DNA of 64,000 nt from Tolypeutes matacus (lineage: Eukaryota > Chordata > Mammalia > Cingulata > Chlamyphoridae): NCBI GenBank assembly GCA_026826555.1, contig JAKSZT010004976.1:8593658-8657657 (forward strand). The letters run 5' to 3'. The notes beneath the pieces were generated by a model, which was not told the origin of the DNA, searched no databases, and saw only the letters and a list, made by a program, of their open reading frames with translations. The translations under genes were made by a program, and so were the position numbers. Shown here piece by piece: positions 22,113-34,200 of this stretch; position 1 is the first letter of the stretch; every line of letters begins with the position of its first letter.

Positions 22113-22746
22113 GTATCAGTTAGCTATTGCTGCATAACAAACCACCCCAAAACTTAGTGGCTTAAAATAGCCATGGTTTATTTAGCTTACGATTTTGCTC
22201 TGGGCTCAGGTGGGCAGTTCTTCTGGTAGCTGGACTCACTTGTCTAAAATGGCCTCCACTGGGAGGGCTCACCTCTGTTCCATGTGGTATCTCATCCTCA
22301 TCAGGCCAGCACAGACTCGTTCTCACGGCAGCTGGCCAGGGTCCCAAGAGAACAAGGGGAAGCTGCTGAGCCCTTGAGGCCATCACAATATCTGTTACAT
22401 TCAGTTGAACAAAACAACTAAGGAGGTCAGACTCAAGGAGAGAGGAAATAGACTCCATCTTTTGATGGGAGCAGCTTCAAAGACTGAGGTCAGGGAAGCG
22501 GCTGTAGCTCAATTGGTTGGGCTCCCATTTACCATATGGGAAGCCTTGGGTTTGATTCCTGGGACCTCCTGGTGAAGGCAAGCTGGCCCACGCTGCGCGG
22601 TGAGCCGACGCAGCAAGATGACTCAACAAAGGGAGACAAGCAGACCCAGAAAAACGCCAAAAGCAAATGGACACAGCAAGCACAAGCAGCAAGGGGGGAA
22701 TAAAAAAAAAAAAAAAAAAAGACTGAGGTCACTTTTGCAATCTATT
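22113..22746 (+). mobile_element. Old ERVL/MaLR-type LTR with SINE inside
   Basis: Starts TGTATCAGTTAGCTATTGCT, then GCATAACAAACCACCCCAAA and ACTTAGTGGCTTAAAATAG. It ends after the SINE with CACTTTTGCAATCTATTA. This is the layout of a widespread placental LTR. A diverged relative lies at 43,430-43,800. The exact family name is left open. Confidence 0.55.
22493..22720 (+). repeat. DAS-type tRNA-Ala SINE (long form)
   Basis: Sense copy starting GGGAAGCGGCTGTAGCTCAA, with an inner GACTCAACAAAGGGAGACAA linker and a long A-run. AAAGACTGAGGTCA is repeated at 22,479-22,492 and about 22,718-22,731, a perfect duplication in the host LTR. Confidence 0.92.
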
Positions 22747-22761
22747 AAAAAAAAACCCTCC

Positions 22762-22853
22762 TTTTTTTTTTAATCGGGAGGTCCCAGGTATCGAACCTGG
22801 GTCTCTCCATATGGGAGACGGATGCCCAACCATTTGAGCCACATCCATTCCCT
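22762..22853 (-). repeat. Short DAS-type SINE (single head)
   Basis: Antisense monomer with T-run, CCCAGGTATCGAACCTGGGT (B box region, self-complementary as in a T arm) and CCATATGGGAGACGG. Flanked by AAACCCTCC- and AAACCCCCC-type sequence. Confidence 0.85.
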
Positions 22854-22855
22854 AA

Positions 22856-22975
22856 ACCCCCCATTTTGTAGGTGAGAAACCAGAGCTCAGAGAGGTAAAG
22901 TCACAAGTCACTTGCCTACAGTTACACAACCACTGAGATTCGAACCTGTGCCTAACTTTGTAGTTGGTGCCTTTT
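22856..22975 (+). repeat. MIR-like SINE fragment
   Basis: CATTTTGTAGGTGAGAAACC, CAGAGAGGTAAAGTC and GAGATTCGAACCTGTGCC follow the MIR SINE core and its right-hand part. Confidence 0.7.
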
Positions 22976-23338
22976 CCAATATAAACACCCTCTTTTCCAT
23001 CCATTACGGTTTTTTATTTTCTTAATTTGATTTTTTTAATTTCCAAAAAAGGAGATGCTAAAGTAGAAGACCCAGAAAATACAGAAAAGCAAGTAGAAGA
23101 TATTGCAATGCCAGGACCTGAGATGATGTGCCCGAATATCCTCCCAACCTTTTTGCCTGTTCATATGATGTGTGTGAGTCCACATCTTCCCCACCCCAAA
23201 CCATGCGCACACTCTCAATTCCTTTTCAGATGGTATCTTCTTTATCCTGGGTGAGAATGAAGTGGAAGAGAAGAGTAGCTACAGGTAGGTCCAATCTAGG
23301 AGTGTCCATGAATTTTAAGATAAAATATTTACTTTTTT

Positions 23339-23692
23339 ATTTTAAAAAAATATATTTTAGATTTCTCCCCACCCCTTTGTTGTTTGCATTTGCTGTGTCT
23401 ATTGTGTGCTGGTCTTCTCCTTTTTTTTTTTAAGAGGCACTGGGAACCGAACCTGGGACATCCATGTGGGAGGGGGCATCACTGGAGACACCTCCACTTC
23501 CTGCTTTGTTGTGTCTCTTATGTTTTCCTCTGTGTGTCTCTTGTTGTGTCATCTTGTTACGTCATCTTGCCATGCCAGCCCATCGCGTCAGCTTGCTGTC
23601 TTGCTTGTCTTCTTTAGAAGGCACCGGGAACCAAACCCGGACCTTCCGTGTGGTAGGCTGGCACCCAACTGTTTGAGCCACATCTGCTTCCC
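23339..23692 (-). repeat. Dimeric DAS-type SINE
   Basis: Antisense dimer: the outer head ends CATCTGCTTCCC at 23,692 and the inner head lies around 23,430-23,500. The linker is made of TTGTTGTGTCATCTTG-like repeats. TACTTTTTTATT- and TACTTATTTATT-type flanks suggest the target duplication. Confidence 0.82.
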
Positions 23693-23832
23693 TACTTATT
23701 TATTATTATTATTATTTTTTTTTCTGATCAAGTCTCGTTTATTGGCTTATTTATTATTAATAATCAAAATTGGCTTGTGGTGTAATGACTAAACACCAGT
23801 ACTATTTGGGGGGCTGGATTTTGTTGGGTCTC

Positions 23833-24296
23833 TGTTTTAGTTTCCTAGCTAAGACAAATATCAAACAGTGGGTTGGCTTAAACAATGGGGATTTACTGGC
23901 TCATGGTTTGAAGGCTAGGAGAAGCTCAAAACTGAGGCATCTGCAAGGCAATGCTTTCTCCTTGAAGGCTGGTGTTCCAGGGCTGGCTACTGGTGATCCT
24001 GGGTTCTTGGCTTTTCTGTCACATGGCAATGCACTTGGTGGCACCATCTCCTTTCCTTCCTGGGTCTGCTGATTGATTTCTAGTTTCTGGCTGTTTCCTG
24101 TGGCTTCTCTGACTTTCACCCTGCTTATAAAGGACTCCAGTAATCTGGATTAAAGCCCAACTTTATTCACTTGGGCCACACCTTAACTGAAGTAACAACA
24201 TGAAGAGAACTTATTTACAAAGAGTTCACACCTACCAGAATGTGAACCAAGACCAAGAACATGTCCAGACTGGGGTACATAATTCAATCCATCACA
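23833..24296 (-). mobile_element. Solo LTR, family B (MaLR-like), with perfect 5-bp duplication
   Basis: GTCTC lies immediately before (23,828-23,832) and after (24,297-24,301). On the - strand the element begins TGTGATGGATTGAATTATGT, ends CTAGGAAACTAAAACA and contains GTGAATAAAGTTGGGC. Ends TG...CA, a 464-base length and a 5-base duplication are the signature of an ERVL/MaLR LTR. No internal genes. Confidence 0.85.
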
Positions 24297-24299
24297 GTC

Positions 24300-26760
24300 T
24301 CAAACCCCAGGGCAAGGATTTTTGAGTGGCAGGTAACAGGAAGCAAATGAGGGTTTGGGGCAGGGGATGACCCAAGTGTGGTGAAGGGCAGTTATGGCTG
24401 GGCAGGCAGCTGGCATGGGAGGAAAGCTGGGAATGCCAGACCTAGAGATACACTGATGTGAAGGGGGTGGGTTTGGGGTGTTTGGTGGGGACACGAGAGC
24501 TGTCGACACACCTTTCAAGGGCCATCAGGTAAACCAAGGAAGAGATTGTTCTGGGTGGCATCAGAAGGCAGAACTAATTGTAATGGATAGGAGAGAGAGG
24601 GAGACAGGATTTGACTCATTTCTGAAGAACTTCTGATCATCAAAGCAGCTGTCACCATGGAAGGGGCCGCCTCATGTGATAAGGAGAGCTGAGGTGGGCT
24701 GCAGTGGATGCCTGCTGTTTCCTGCCTCCCCAGCTGCCCTCCTTCCTGTGGAGATTTCCTGTGGGGACCTCTCCTCCACTCAGTTCCTGCCTTCTGGTTA
24801 CACTGTTCCCTCATCTGCCCCTAGGTGTGGCTACAGCACTGAGGTCCTGCCTCCCCCTCCGGTCACAGTGATTGGTTCACAGACAGGCACATGACTCAGA
24901 TCTGGCCAATGAGAGGCAGCCAGGGGACTTTGGCTGGGCCATTTGGCTTAGGGAGATGATCTATCCTGTTAAGAGATGCCAAGTAGGTGGGAGGGGGGTG
25001 GATGCAGTGCTGCCAGGAGCTGCAGAGGGAAAAGCAGACTTGAAACAATGAGAGAGGCTCCTGACAGCCTCACATCGGCACCCGCCCAACTGGGCCCACC
25101 ATGTGCCAGCACAAATGTAGCATGGGGCATTCACTGGCCACTGGTTAACTACCCAGTTTGCCCAGTGCTGGGGGAGAGGGCAGCTCAGGGGCTGGGGGCC
25201 CAGAGGACAGGCAGTGGGGGTCAGGGGAGCCTTCCTGTAGGAAGTGAATTGAATCTCCATGGTCCAGGGACACTGTGGGGACAGGGGAGGCAAGCAAGTG
25301 TGTTCTCAGCCAAGAGAGCAGAAGTAGTTCACTCCAACTGCAGTGGCCGTGTCCTGGGGGTTTAAAGCCAGGACACCTGGGGCCTTTTCTCTTCGCTGCC
25401 CCTCAGTTTCCTTTTTTGGCCTCAGTTTCCTCTTCTGTTCAATGGGTCTGATGGGCCTCATACTTGAGTCAGTATCAGAATCACCAGGGAAGTTGCTAAA
25501 ATACACATGCCTGGGCTCCATCCCTGAGTATCTCCTGGGGAGGGTACAGGGTGGCTGGGGCTCAGGAACACACATTTTTTTTGACCAGTGCCCCAGGGGC
25601 CTCTGGTGAGAGCCCTGTATTTACACTTTGAGAAATTCCACCCAAGAATTCAAACAGGCCCTTTGGACTAGGGGAGTCCACAAAGCGCCCTTGAGTTTGC
25701 ACAGGCCTTGCCACGGAGACACTGGTCACAGATTAGGCGGCCCCACCTTTGCCAAACAGCAGCAGCTGAGCCCCAGGCTCGGCTCATCACCCTGGGGTCC
25801 GGACTCGAGCTCCTCGGGCTTCTGGAGCATCAGTCAAGAGGCACGGAAGGCCGCTGTGAGAGCAGCCTCTTCAGAGACCTAGGGAGGGGAGCCCTAGGGT
25901 CTGGGGTCTCCTCTGAGCTCCCTCCAGGAGGCTCTTTCTAGGCCCTGCTCCCTCTGGGGCCTCCCCCCCCCCCTCCCCCCCCCCCTCGCCTGCTGCTGCA
26001 CCCCACCTTTGTCAATATTGATTTCTTCCCTGACTTCAGACAGCCTGGTGTTTGCTTAGAGGGTGGGAGCAGACTGGCAGACCCACTGGCCTGGCCTTGC
26101 CGTGGGGACTGGATGCACAAGGTGGCGGCCAGCTTGGCCTGTCTGAAGAGAGCCGCCAGGCAGGCCTCCAGTCTCAGCTCACCATCAGCGCCTCTGGAGT
26201 TGCCAGAACTTTCCCCCTTACTCTTGTCTCCACTTCCCCGTGGAGACACCTTAAAACTGGTCCTCCAGCTCCACACTGTTCAGATCTGGCCTCCAGTCCT
26301 AGAACCGAGGTTCTCAGAACATTCCAAATGTTCTGCAAACCCTCCTGCTGCGGCACTGCCTTGTGATCCAAGTTTGAACAAGCGGCAGAGAGGTTGTGGC
26401 GGAGGGCGGTGGGTCGTGTAGTTGGAGACAGATGTTCCCATCGTTTTCTGGGAAATCAGATCCCGTTATTGGCTGGTGCAAGGGGTGGGCCTAGGGGCCT
26501 GGATGGGAACATGGAGCCGCTGGTGATGTTGAAGGAAGTTCACTGGATCCGCCAAGGGGCTTTGGGCAGCTCACTTACCGTTTCTTTCTGCCAAATCTGT
26601 TCAGATGGAATCTTGCAAATTTTGCCTCCTCTGTACCTCAGGGAGAGAGAATTCCTCAGCCCTTACCTCTCTCCTTCCAGATTTCAAAATATTTTGGATC
26701 CATTGCGTTAGTTTTGAGCATTGCACAAATCAACCCAAATCTTGCGATTTCCAGTGAAGG
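24300..26760. other. Intergenic stretch, no gene seen; C-rich tract
   Basis: No DAS or L1 insertion seen. A pyrimidine/C-rich tract (mostly C with single T) covers about 25,961-25,987. A MER5-like fragment (TCAGAATCACCAGGGAAGTT, AATACACATGCCTGGGC) lies at about 25,470-25,580. Open frames up to 129 codons on either strand lack motifs and flanking splice logic, so none is called a gene. Confidence 0.5.
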
Positions 26761-26814
26761 CGCTGCTGAAAAAAATCAAAAGTTTGCTGCTGTTTTTATT
26801 TATATATATATGTG

Positions 26815-27480
26815 TTTTTTATTTTTTAAATTGAACTACTTTTAAACTTATAGAAAAGTTACAAGACTAGTAACTTTACAAAACCATAGCACAATGATCA
26901 AAACCAGGAAATTAACCTTGGTACAACACCATTAATGAAACTAGAGACCCTGTTTGAACTTCACCAGCTTTTCCACTCATGTGCTTTTTTGTTTTTTTTG
27001 GCTCTGGGACTGCACGCAAGACCAACATTTGCTTTTTATTCCCCCCCTGAGATAGCTCCCCCATTGTTTTTGCTCGTTGTGTTTTGCTCATTGTCTGCTT
27101 GTTTTTTGTTTTTTCTTTAGGAGAAACTGGAAACCGAACCTGGGACCTCCCAGTGGGAAGCAGGCACTCATCCACTTAAGCCACATCTGTTCCCTGTTCA
27201 TTTTTTTCTCGTTGTCTGCTTGTTGTTTGTTTGTCTTCTTTAGGAGGCACCAGGAACCAAACCCAGGACCTCCCATGTGGGAGGCGGGCACTCAACTGCT
27301 TGAGCCACATCTGCTCCCCACCACATTTGCGTTTAGTTGCTTTTCCTGTCCGGTCTCCTGCAGTTTGCAGCAGTTCCCTGGTCTTTCCTTGACTCTCACG
27401 ACTTTGACCCCCCTGAAGAGTACTGATTACCTATTTTCCTGAATGTCCCTCCATTTGGGCCTGTCTGGGCTCTTTCATGG
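26815..27480 (-). repeat. Old L1 3'-region fragment (antisense), split by a SINE
   Basis: TTATAGAAAAGTTACAAGAC, CAAAACCAGGAAATTAACC, and after the SINE TTCCCTGGTCTTTCCTTGAC and GAATGTCCCTCCATTTGGGC are classic antisense ancient-L1 3' wording. The same family recurs at 61,695-62,320. Confidence 0.75.
27036..27319 (-). repeat. Dimeric DAS-type SINE inside old L1
   Basis: Antisense SINE with heads ending at about 27,195 and 27,319, each preceded by a TGTCTGCTTGTT-type linker. ACATTTGC occurs at both junctions (27,025-27,032 and 27,323-27,330), restoring the old L1 when removed. Confidence 0.82.
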
Positions 27481-28460
27481 TTGGTGGATGGAGGTCGCGC
27501 CTCCTTACCAAGCTCTGCACAGCAGTGGCACCACTCTTCCCCCTCCGGTGCCATGTCCTGGGGTTCATAACATCTATATGTCTTATTTCCAGGGTTGATG
27601 GCCCTGAGGACCTTCACGTGAGCTCTGTGGGGCTTTTCCTCTGTGCCCTTAAATCTACCCCCCAACCCCACCTTGCTAACAAGTATCATGGGGAGATCCT
27701 TGAGGCTATGCAAATCCCTCTTCTCAAACCTCTGCCCACTGGCTCTAACATACATCACTGGATCTCGCAACACTCACCACTGTGGTGTTTGCCTAATGCT
27801 GGTTTCCCCCTTTCCTCCTTCCGCACTTATTGCTTGGAATTCCATTGCAAGGAGGAGCTGTCACTTCTCCTCCATTGGTTTATTTAATCAAGTATTTATT
27901 TATATCAGTATGGACTCATGGATATTTATTTCATTCTAGGCTTATAATCCAAAACTGTCATTCCTTAGTTTACGGTTCAAATGATCCCTGCTTTGGCCAC
28001 TAGGAGCTCCTTCCAGGATCCTGTGTTCTTTCGACAAACCCCCACCTTGTTCTGAGCATTTCCTTACCTTCTGGTTCCACATGATGTTCCAAGGTTTGCT
28101 GCTGCTTTTGTTTAGCTAATTGGTAGGTGTTCTCTTGGGTTCTGCACAGATTGTGAGCTACTGAGGTCACAGATACAGCTTCTGCTTGATGTCAAATGCA
28201 GGCCAGATTATGCTCAAAATATATTCCTTAGTTGATTGGTGAGCTGGCAGAGTCAGTTCTTTGGTAGGAAGCAATTCCCACCATTTGGAGCACTGGAAGT
28301 TTTGTTGTTGCGTTGGGAGCAGTTAAAACCAGGCAGGATGCAGCAGGCTCCAACTCTACTATTCTTTCACTGCTGCTTTGACTCTGGCTTATGTTCCTTC
28401 TACTTTAGGGACTCCACTATGAGGACCTAGATTTCAAAAGTCCCAGAATACCCATCTCCT
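27480..28460. other. Intergenic stretch, no gene seen
   Basis: Single-copy-looking sequence with an AT-rich patch at 27,880-27,940. The 136-codon open frame on the + strand (27,477-27,887) has no recognisable motif. Nothing further seen. Confidence 0.45.
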
Positions 28461-28464
28461 ATTT

Positions 28465-28830
28465 TTTTTCTTTAATAATTTTTTTATTTTTAAAAGAGAC
28501 TTAGGTTACAGAAATGTTACACAAAAATATAGGGATTCCCATATGCCCCACTCCCCACATTTCCCACACCCTCCTACATAAACAACATCCTTCATTATGT
28601 GGCACATTCATTGAAATTGATAAATGCATCCTGGGGCATTGCCACTGAGCATGGACCATAGTTCACATTGTAGTCTACACCCTCTCCCACACAGTTCTGC
28701 AGGTTATGGGATGCCCGACTCCTATTGACCTATATTTCCCTTTGCCTGGCATACAGAGTAGTGCCAAGATTTCATAATAATTACCTTTGTCCCAGAGCTT
28801 CACCTGATCTTATCAACAACACAGTGAGAA
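28465..28830 (-). repeat. L1 3'-region fragment (antisense)
   Basis: TTTTTTTATTTTTAAAAGAG, CACAAAAATATAGGGATTCC and CATCCTTCATTATGTGGC match the wording at 56,520-56,700 (ATATAGGGGACTCCCATATA). Both are copies of one L1-associated dispersed sequence. Confidence 0.6.
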
Positions 28831-28839
28831 AGTTGGGTC

Positions 28840-29200
28840 ATTTTTTAGTTTGGGTTCCCCCAGAAGCAGACCCTGTTACACGGATTCAAGTTCAAATACT
28901 TTATATGGGAGGTTATCCCAGGAGGGAGTGGGGAAGTGAGACAGGGAAGGAGGGCAGCCAAAGCAGGGTGTATTCTCAGGTACATTGTTATATTGGGCAA
29001 CTGAAGCTCAATCCTTTTGGGGAACCCTGGGAGACAGAGTAGAACATGCACCTCAGGGTTATCTTGCCCTGAGAAGATGGGGCATTTATACATCACCTCC
29101 TGTTAGTCTTTGGTTGAGGGCTGCTTTAGGCATGTTAATTTTCTAGTACTTTTAAGCAGCAGGCTCTAGCTTTCTCTGAGCAGCTAGAGAAAGCCCTCAG
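28840..29200 (+). repeat. Old dispersed repeat, unclassified
   Basis: GTTTGGGTTCCCCCAGAAGC, GACCCTGTTACACGG and GAGGTTATCCCAGGAGGGAG are in the style of an ancient mammalian LTR- or LINE-derived repeat. I cannot assign a family or exact ends. Confidence 0.35.
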
Positions 29201-29279
29201 GCCAAAGGACCCAGGGCCAGTGGCATGGAAATAAGTTTAGGGGATGCAGATGGGACACCAACAGCATCCATGACAGGCA

Positions 29280-29370
29280 GATTCTCATTTTATAAATGAA
29301 GGAACTTAGATGCAGAAAAGCTAAGTTACTTATCTGGAGTCTAGAAATGTTACGGAGAGCCGGTACTTGC
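29280..29370 (+). repeat. MIR-like SINE fragment
   Basis: ATTCTCATTTTATAAATGAA, GGAACTTAGATGCAGAAAAG and AGTTACTTATCTGGAGTC retain the MIR core order. Confidence 0.55.
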
Positions 29371-29379
29371 ACCTCTGAA

Positions 29380-30540
29380 TTTGGGGAAGGATTATGCTAG
29401 TCGGTTCTGCATCTCCACCCAACTCTGAAATCTGGCAGTTTGCTGATTCTTCTCCCTCTGCCCCTGCTTCTTGTGACATGTTCCTGTCTCTGCTGCCTGC
29501 TTGCTTGCCACGAGGTGGACTGGCCATTGCCATCAGCCACCTGTCGTTTCTAGAAATGGCCTTCCAGATGTGGCAGGGGGAGTTTTTGCACAAAGCCACG
29601 CCTGAGCAAAATGAATGGTCTAATGTCTTGGTAGTTTCCAATTCATTGTTTGAGTTGGATGGGGACAGTCCCCTTTTTTATTCCAGGAGGCTTGAGTTAC
29701 ATCAATCCCACCAATAAGTCAAGTTAAAAGATTAGGTGAATGGACAGGAGAAATTCCTAGCTGCTTCTTCTTAGACTATTGAGCTGACAATCTATGTGTC
29801 CACCAGTTCCAAGTTCTGCTGACACTTCCCAAGGATAGAAATTCCCAACACTGAGGTGACCTGTGATATGTGTGAGTTTCCCACTGCCTCACGCCCACCC
29901 CCCTTTTCCCTCCTGACCCCCCAGCTCTCGTTTTTGGCCTTTATTCTGACGATCTCCTTCCCCCATCATATATTCCCAGCCTGTTCTCCTTGTGAACATT
30001 TTGGAGCTGGGTCATCCTTAGGAGCCTGAGAGGGAATCCAGGACTTGGAGACCAAAAAATACATGTGTATGTGTGTGTGTGGCTTTGGTATAGCCTCTGC
30101 TTGAATTTCCCAGCAGGAATCTGAGTCTTTAGAGAGGAAATTACCGCTGCCCGGTCCACCTACCAAGACCTCCTGCAACTTCTAAGATTACAAAAGGTAA
30201 TGATTACAACCATGGCTTGGCTTGAATTCCTGGACCTGAGGTTGGGACATATAAATGGCCAGTACTCATATAAAACGAAGCTCTACCTCACGGGCATTCA
30301 AGAGCACGTGCCCTAAAACAAGATGCCGGCGATGGTGAAGGTTTAGTCTCTTTGCCGACCAGGTTGGCACTATCTATTACAATAAAAAATGACTAGATCC
30401 TCAAATCCAGAGTATTGCTTCTTTAGATCTACAGCGTAAGGAGGTAGGGATGTGTGAGGCCGTTCACAAAGCAGTGCTTCGCAGCCATCTGTGGGCGACA
30501 TCCAGGCTTTTCTTCATTTCTAATCTGCCACCAATGGTAC
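29380..30540. other. Intergenic stretch, no gene seen
   Basis: No young repeat insertion. A short TG-rich run lies at 30,064-30,081. Open frames of about 70-107 codons carry no recognised motif. Confidence 0.45.
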
Positions 30541-30779
30541 ATTTTTACTTTTTAAATTAAAACGAATGACCAGAGAAACAGAAATTAAAAAAAACCAAAG
30601 ATATACAAAATACAAGCCCCCAGTTTTTATTATTAAGTTAAATGTAGCATTGCTCTGTTAAATTGCTGTGAAAGTAACTCAGTGCTTATACTCGAGTTCT
30701 GTTCTGTTCTTATCATAGATAGCTAGTGAACAGCTCTTGGACCAGCCCCTGGCTTTGACCCATATACTTTGAGTAGCCC

Positions 30780-31043
30780 TGCATGTCTGCATTTTTTGCA
30801 AAAAAATTGGAAAGAACCTAAACATTTATCAATAGAAGGATGGCTACATAAACATGTTATGCCTACTCTAGAATCCAAATAACAGTGAAACGTAAAGATG
30901 AGAGCTTTATAGGTGTTGGCATGGAAAAGAGGCAGGGAAACATTAAGTGAAAAAAAAAAAAAAGCTAGTGGCAATGTGATACACAGATTTCTCGTGTTTA
31001 TAAAAAAAAAACAAAACCCACAGTAAAACAACCATATATTTCT
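30780..31043 (+). repeat. Old L1 fragment (sense), left part, split by the full-length L1
   Basis: TTGGAAAGAACCTAAACATT, TCAATAGAAGGATGG and CAAATAACAGTGAAACG resemble the sense 3' end of L1 ORF2. The sequence resumes at 37,338 with GAAAAAGGGGTGGAAATGG, so the younger L1 landed inside it. Confidence 0.6.
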
Positions 31044-31213
31044 TTTTTTTTTTAACTTTATTTTGTACATTTAATAATTGAAAACATAAACAATTAAAAA
31101 CTAAAAAGTAAACACAGATGAATATATATATACATTTCTCAATTAAATGTAATGGATACATGTAAATTTTTTTTTTTTTTGAATCAAACAATATATTACA
31201 CAATATATTTGGT

Positions 31214-34200
31214 TCATAGTAATGCATTCATACAGTATTTGTCCTTTTGTGTCTGGCTTGCTTCACTCAACATAATGTCCTCCAGGTTCATCCATGTTGC
31301 CATATGCTTTATGACTTCATTTCTTCTTACGGCTGCATAATATTCCATCGTGTAAATAGACAACAGTTTGTTTATCCATTCATCTGTTGATGGACACCTG
31401 GGTTGTTTCCAACTTTTGGCAATGGTGAATAATGTGGCTATGAACATCGGTGTGCAGATGTCTGTTCGTGTCACTGCTCTCAGTTCTTCTGGGTATATAC
31501 CCAGTAGTAGTATTCCAGGGTCACATGGCAAGTCTATATTCAACTTCTTTAGGAACTGCCAAACAGTCCCCCACAGTGGTTGTACCATCCTGCATTCCCA
31601 CCAACAGTGAAGAAGTGTTCCTATCTCTCCACATCCTCCCCAACACTTGTAGTTCTCTGTCTTTTTAATAGTGGCCATTCTGATAGGTGTGAAATGATAT
31701 CTCATTGTAGTTTTGATTTGCATTTCCCTAATCATGAGTGATGTTGAGCATTTCTTCATGTGTTTTTTGCCATTTGTATTTCTTCTTCGGAGAAATGTCT
31801 ATTCAAGTCTTTGGCCCATTTTTTAATTGGGTCATTTGTCTTTTTATTGTTGAGTTGTAACATCTCTTTATATATCCTGGATATTAAATCCTTATCAGAT
31901 ATGTGATTTCCAAATATTTTTTCCCATTGAGTTGGCTGCCTTTTCACCCTTCTGACAAAGTCCTGTGAGATGCAAAAGTGTTTAATTTTGAGGAGGTCCC
32001 ATTTATCTACTTTTTCTTTTGTTGCACGTGCTTTGGGTGTAAGGTCCAAGAAACCACCACCTACTACAAGGTCTTTTTTTTTTTTTTTTTTACCGGGAGG
32101 TCCCGGGGATCGAACCCGGGTCCTTCCATATGGGAGACAGACGCCCAACCAGTTGAGCCATATCCGACCCCATACTACAAGGTCTTGAAGATGTTTCCCT
32201 ACATTATCTTCTAGTAGTTTTATGGTCCTGGCTTTTATATTTAGATCTTTGATCCATTTTGAGTTGATTCTTGTATAGGGGGTGAGATAGGGGTCCTCTT
32301 TCATTCCTTTGGTTATAGATATCCAGTTCTCCCAACACCATTTGTTGAAGAGACTGTTTTTTCCCATCAGTGTGGGCTTGGTAGGTTTGTTAAAAACCAG
32401 TTGTCTGTATAGGTGAAGGTTTATTTCTGGATTCTCAATTCTATTCCACTGATCGATATGTCTATCTTTATGCCAGTACCATGCTGTTTTGACCACTGTA
32501 GCTTTGTAATATGTTTCAAGGTCAGGCAGTGAAATTCCTCCCACATTGCTCTTCTTTTTTAGAATACTTTTGGCTATTTGGGTGCACTTACCCTTCCAGA
32601 TGAATTTGGTAATTGCCTTCTCTAAAGTAAAGTAAGCTGTTGGGATTTTGATTGGTATTGCATTGAATCTATAAATCAGTTTGGGCAAGATTGACATCTT
32701 CAAGATATTTATTCTTCCAATCCATGAACACGGAATGTCTTTCCATTTGTTTAGGTCTTTTTAAATTTCTTTTAGCATTGTTTTGTAGTTTTCTGCATAT
32801 AGGTCCTGTACTTCCTTTGTTAAATTAACTCCTAGGTATTTGAGTCTTTTTGTTGCTATTGAAAATGGAAGTTTCCTCCTGATTTCCTCCTCAGATTGTT
32901 CAGTACTAGTGTACAAAAACATTACTGATTTTTGCATGTTGACCTTATATCCTGCCACTTTGCTGAACTCATTTATTAGTTCAAGTAGCTTTGTTGTGGA
33001 TACTTCAGGATTTTCTATATACAGGATCATGTCATCCGCAAACAGTGAGAGTTTTACTTTCTCTTTTCCTATTTGGACACCTTTAATTTTTTTGTCTTGT
33101 CTAATTGCCCTCGCTAGAACTTCTAGTACAATGTTGAATAACCATGGTGACAGTGGGCATCCTTGTCTTGTTCCTGATCTTAGGGGGAAAGCTTTCAACC
33201 TTTCCCCATTGAGTATGATGTTGGCTGTGGGTTTTTCATATATGCCTTTTATCATATTGAGGAATTTCCCTTTTATTCCTATCTTTTGAAGTATTTTTGT
33301 CAAAAAAGGATGTTGGATTTTGTCGAATGCCTTTTCTGCATCTATTGAGATGATCATGTGTTTTTTTTCCTTCAATTTGTTAATGTGGTATATTACATTG
33401 ATTGATTTTCTTATGTTGAACCAGCCTTGCATACCAGGAATAAATCCCAGTTGGTTGTGATGTATAAGTCTTTTGATATGCTGTTGGATTCTATTTGCAA
33501 GAATTTGTTGAGAATTTTTGCATCTATGTTCATGAGAGAGATTGGTCTGTAATTTTCTTTTCTTGTGGAATCTTTATCTGGCTTTGGTATTAGGGTGATG
33601 TTGGCTTCATAAAATGTGTTGGGTAATTTTCCCTCCTCTTCAATTTTTTGGAAGAGTTTAAACAGGATTGGTGTTAATTCTTTTAGAAATGCTTGGTAGA
33701 ATTCACCTGTGAAGCCATCTGGTCCTGGACTTTTCCTTGCTGGGAGATTTTTGATGATGGATTCAATCTCCTTAATTGTGATTGATTTGTTAAGTTCCTG
33801 TATTTCTTGTTGTGTCAGTGTAGGTTGGTTATGAGTTTCTAGAAATTTGTCTATTTCATCCAGGTTGTCTAGTTTGTTGGCATATAGTTTCTCATGATAT
33901 CCTCTTATGATTCTTTTTATTTCTGTGAGGTCTTTTGTAATTTCCCCCCTTTCATTTCTGATTGTATTTATTTGCATCTTCTCTCTTTTCTCTTTGTTAG
34001 TCTAGCGAGGGGTTTGTCAATTTTATTGATCTTCTCAAAGAACCAGCTTTTGGTTTTGTTGATTTTCTCTATTGCTTTTCTGTTCTCATTTTCATTTATT
34101 TCCGCTCTAATCTTTATTATTTCTTTCCTTCTTTTTGCTTTGGGATTGGTTTGCTGTTCTTTTTCTAGTTTATCAAGTTGTTCAGTTTAAATCTTTGAGT

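Noticed and set aside
25938..26276. Gly-rich 112-codon frame on the - strand
   Set aside because: The Gly run comes from the C-rich tract at 25,961-25,987.
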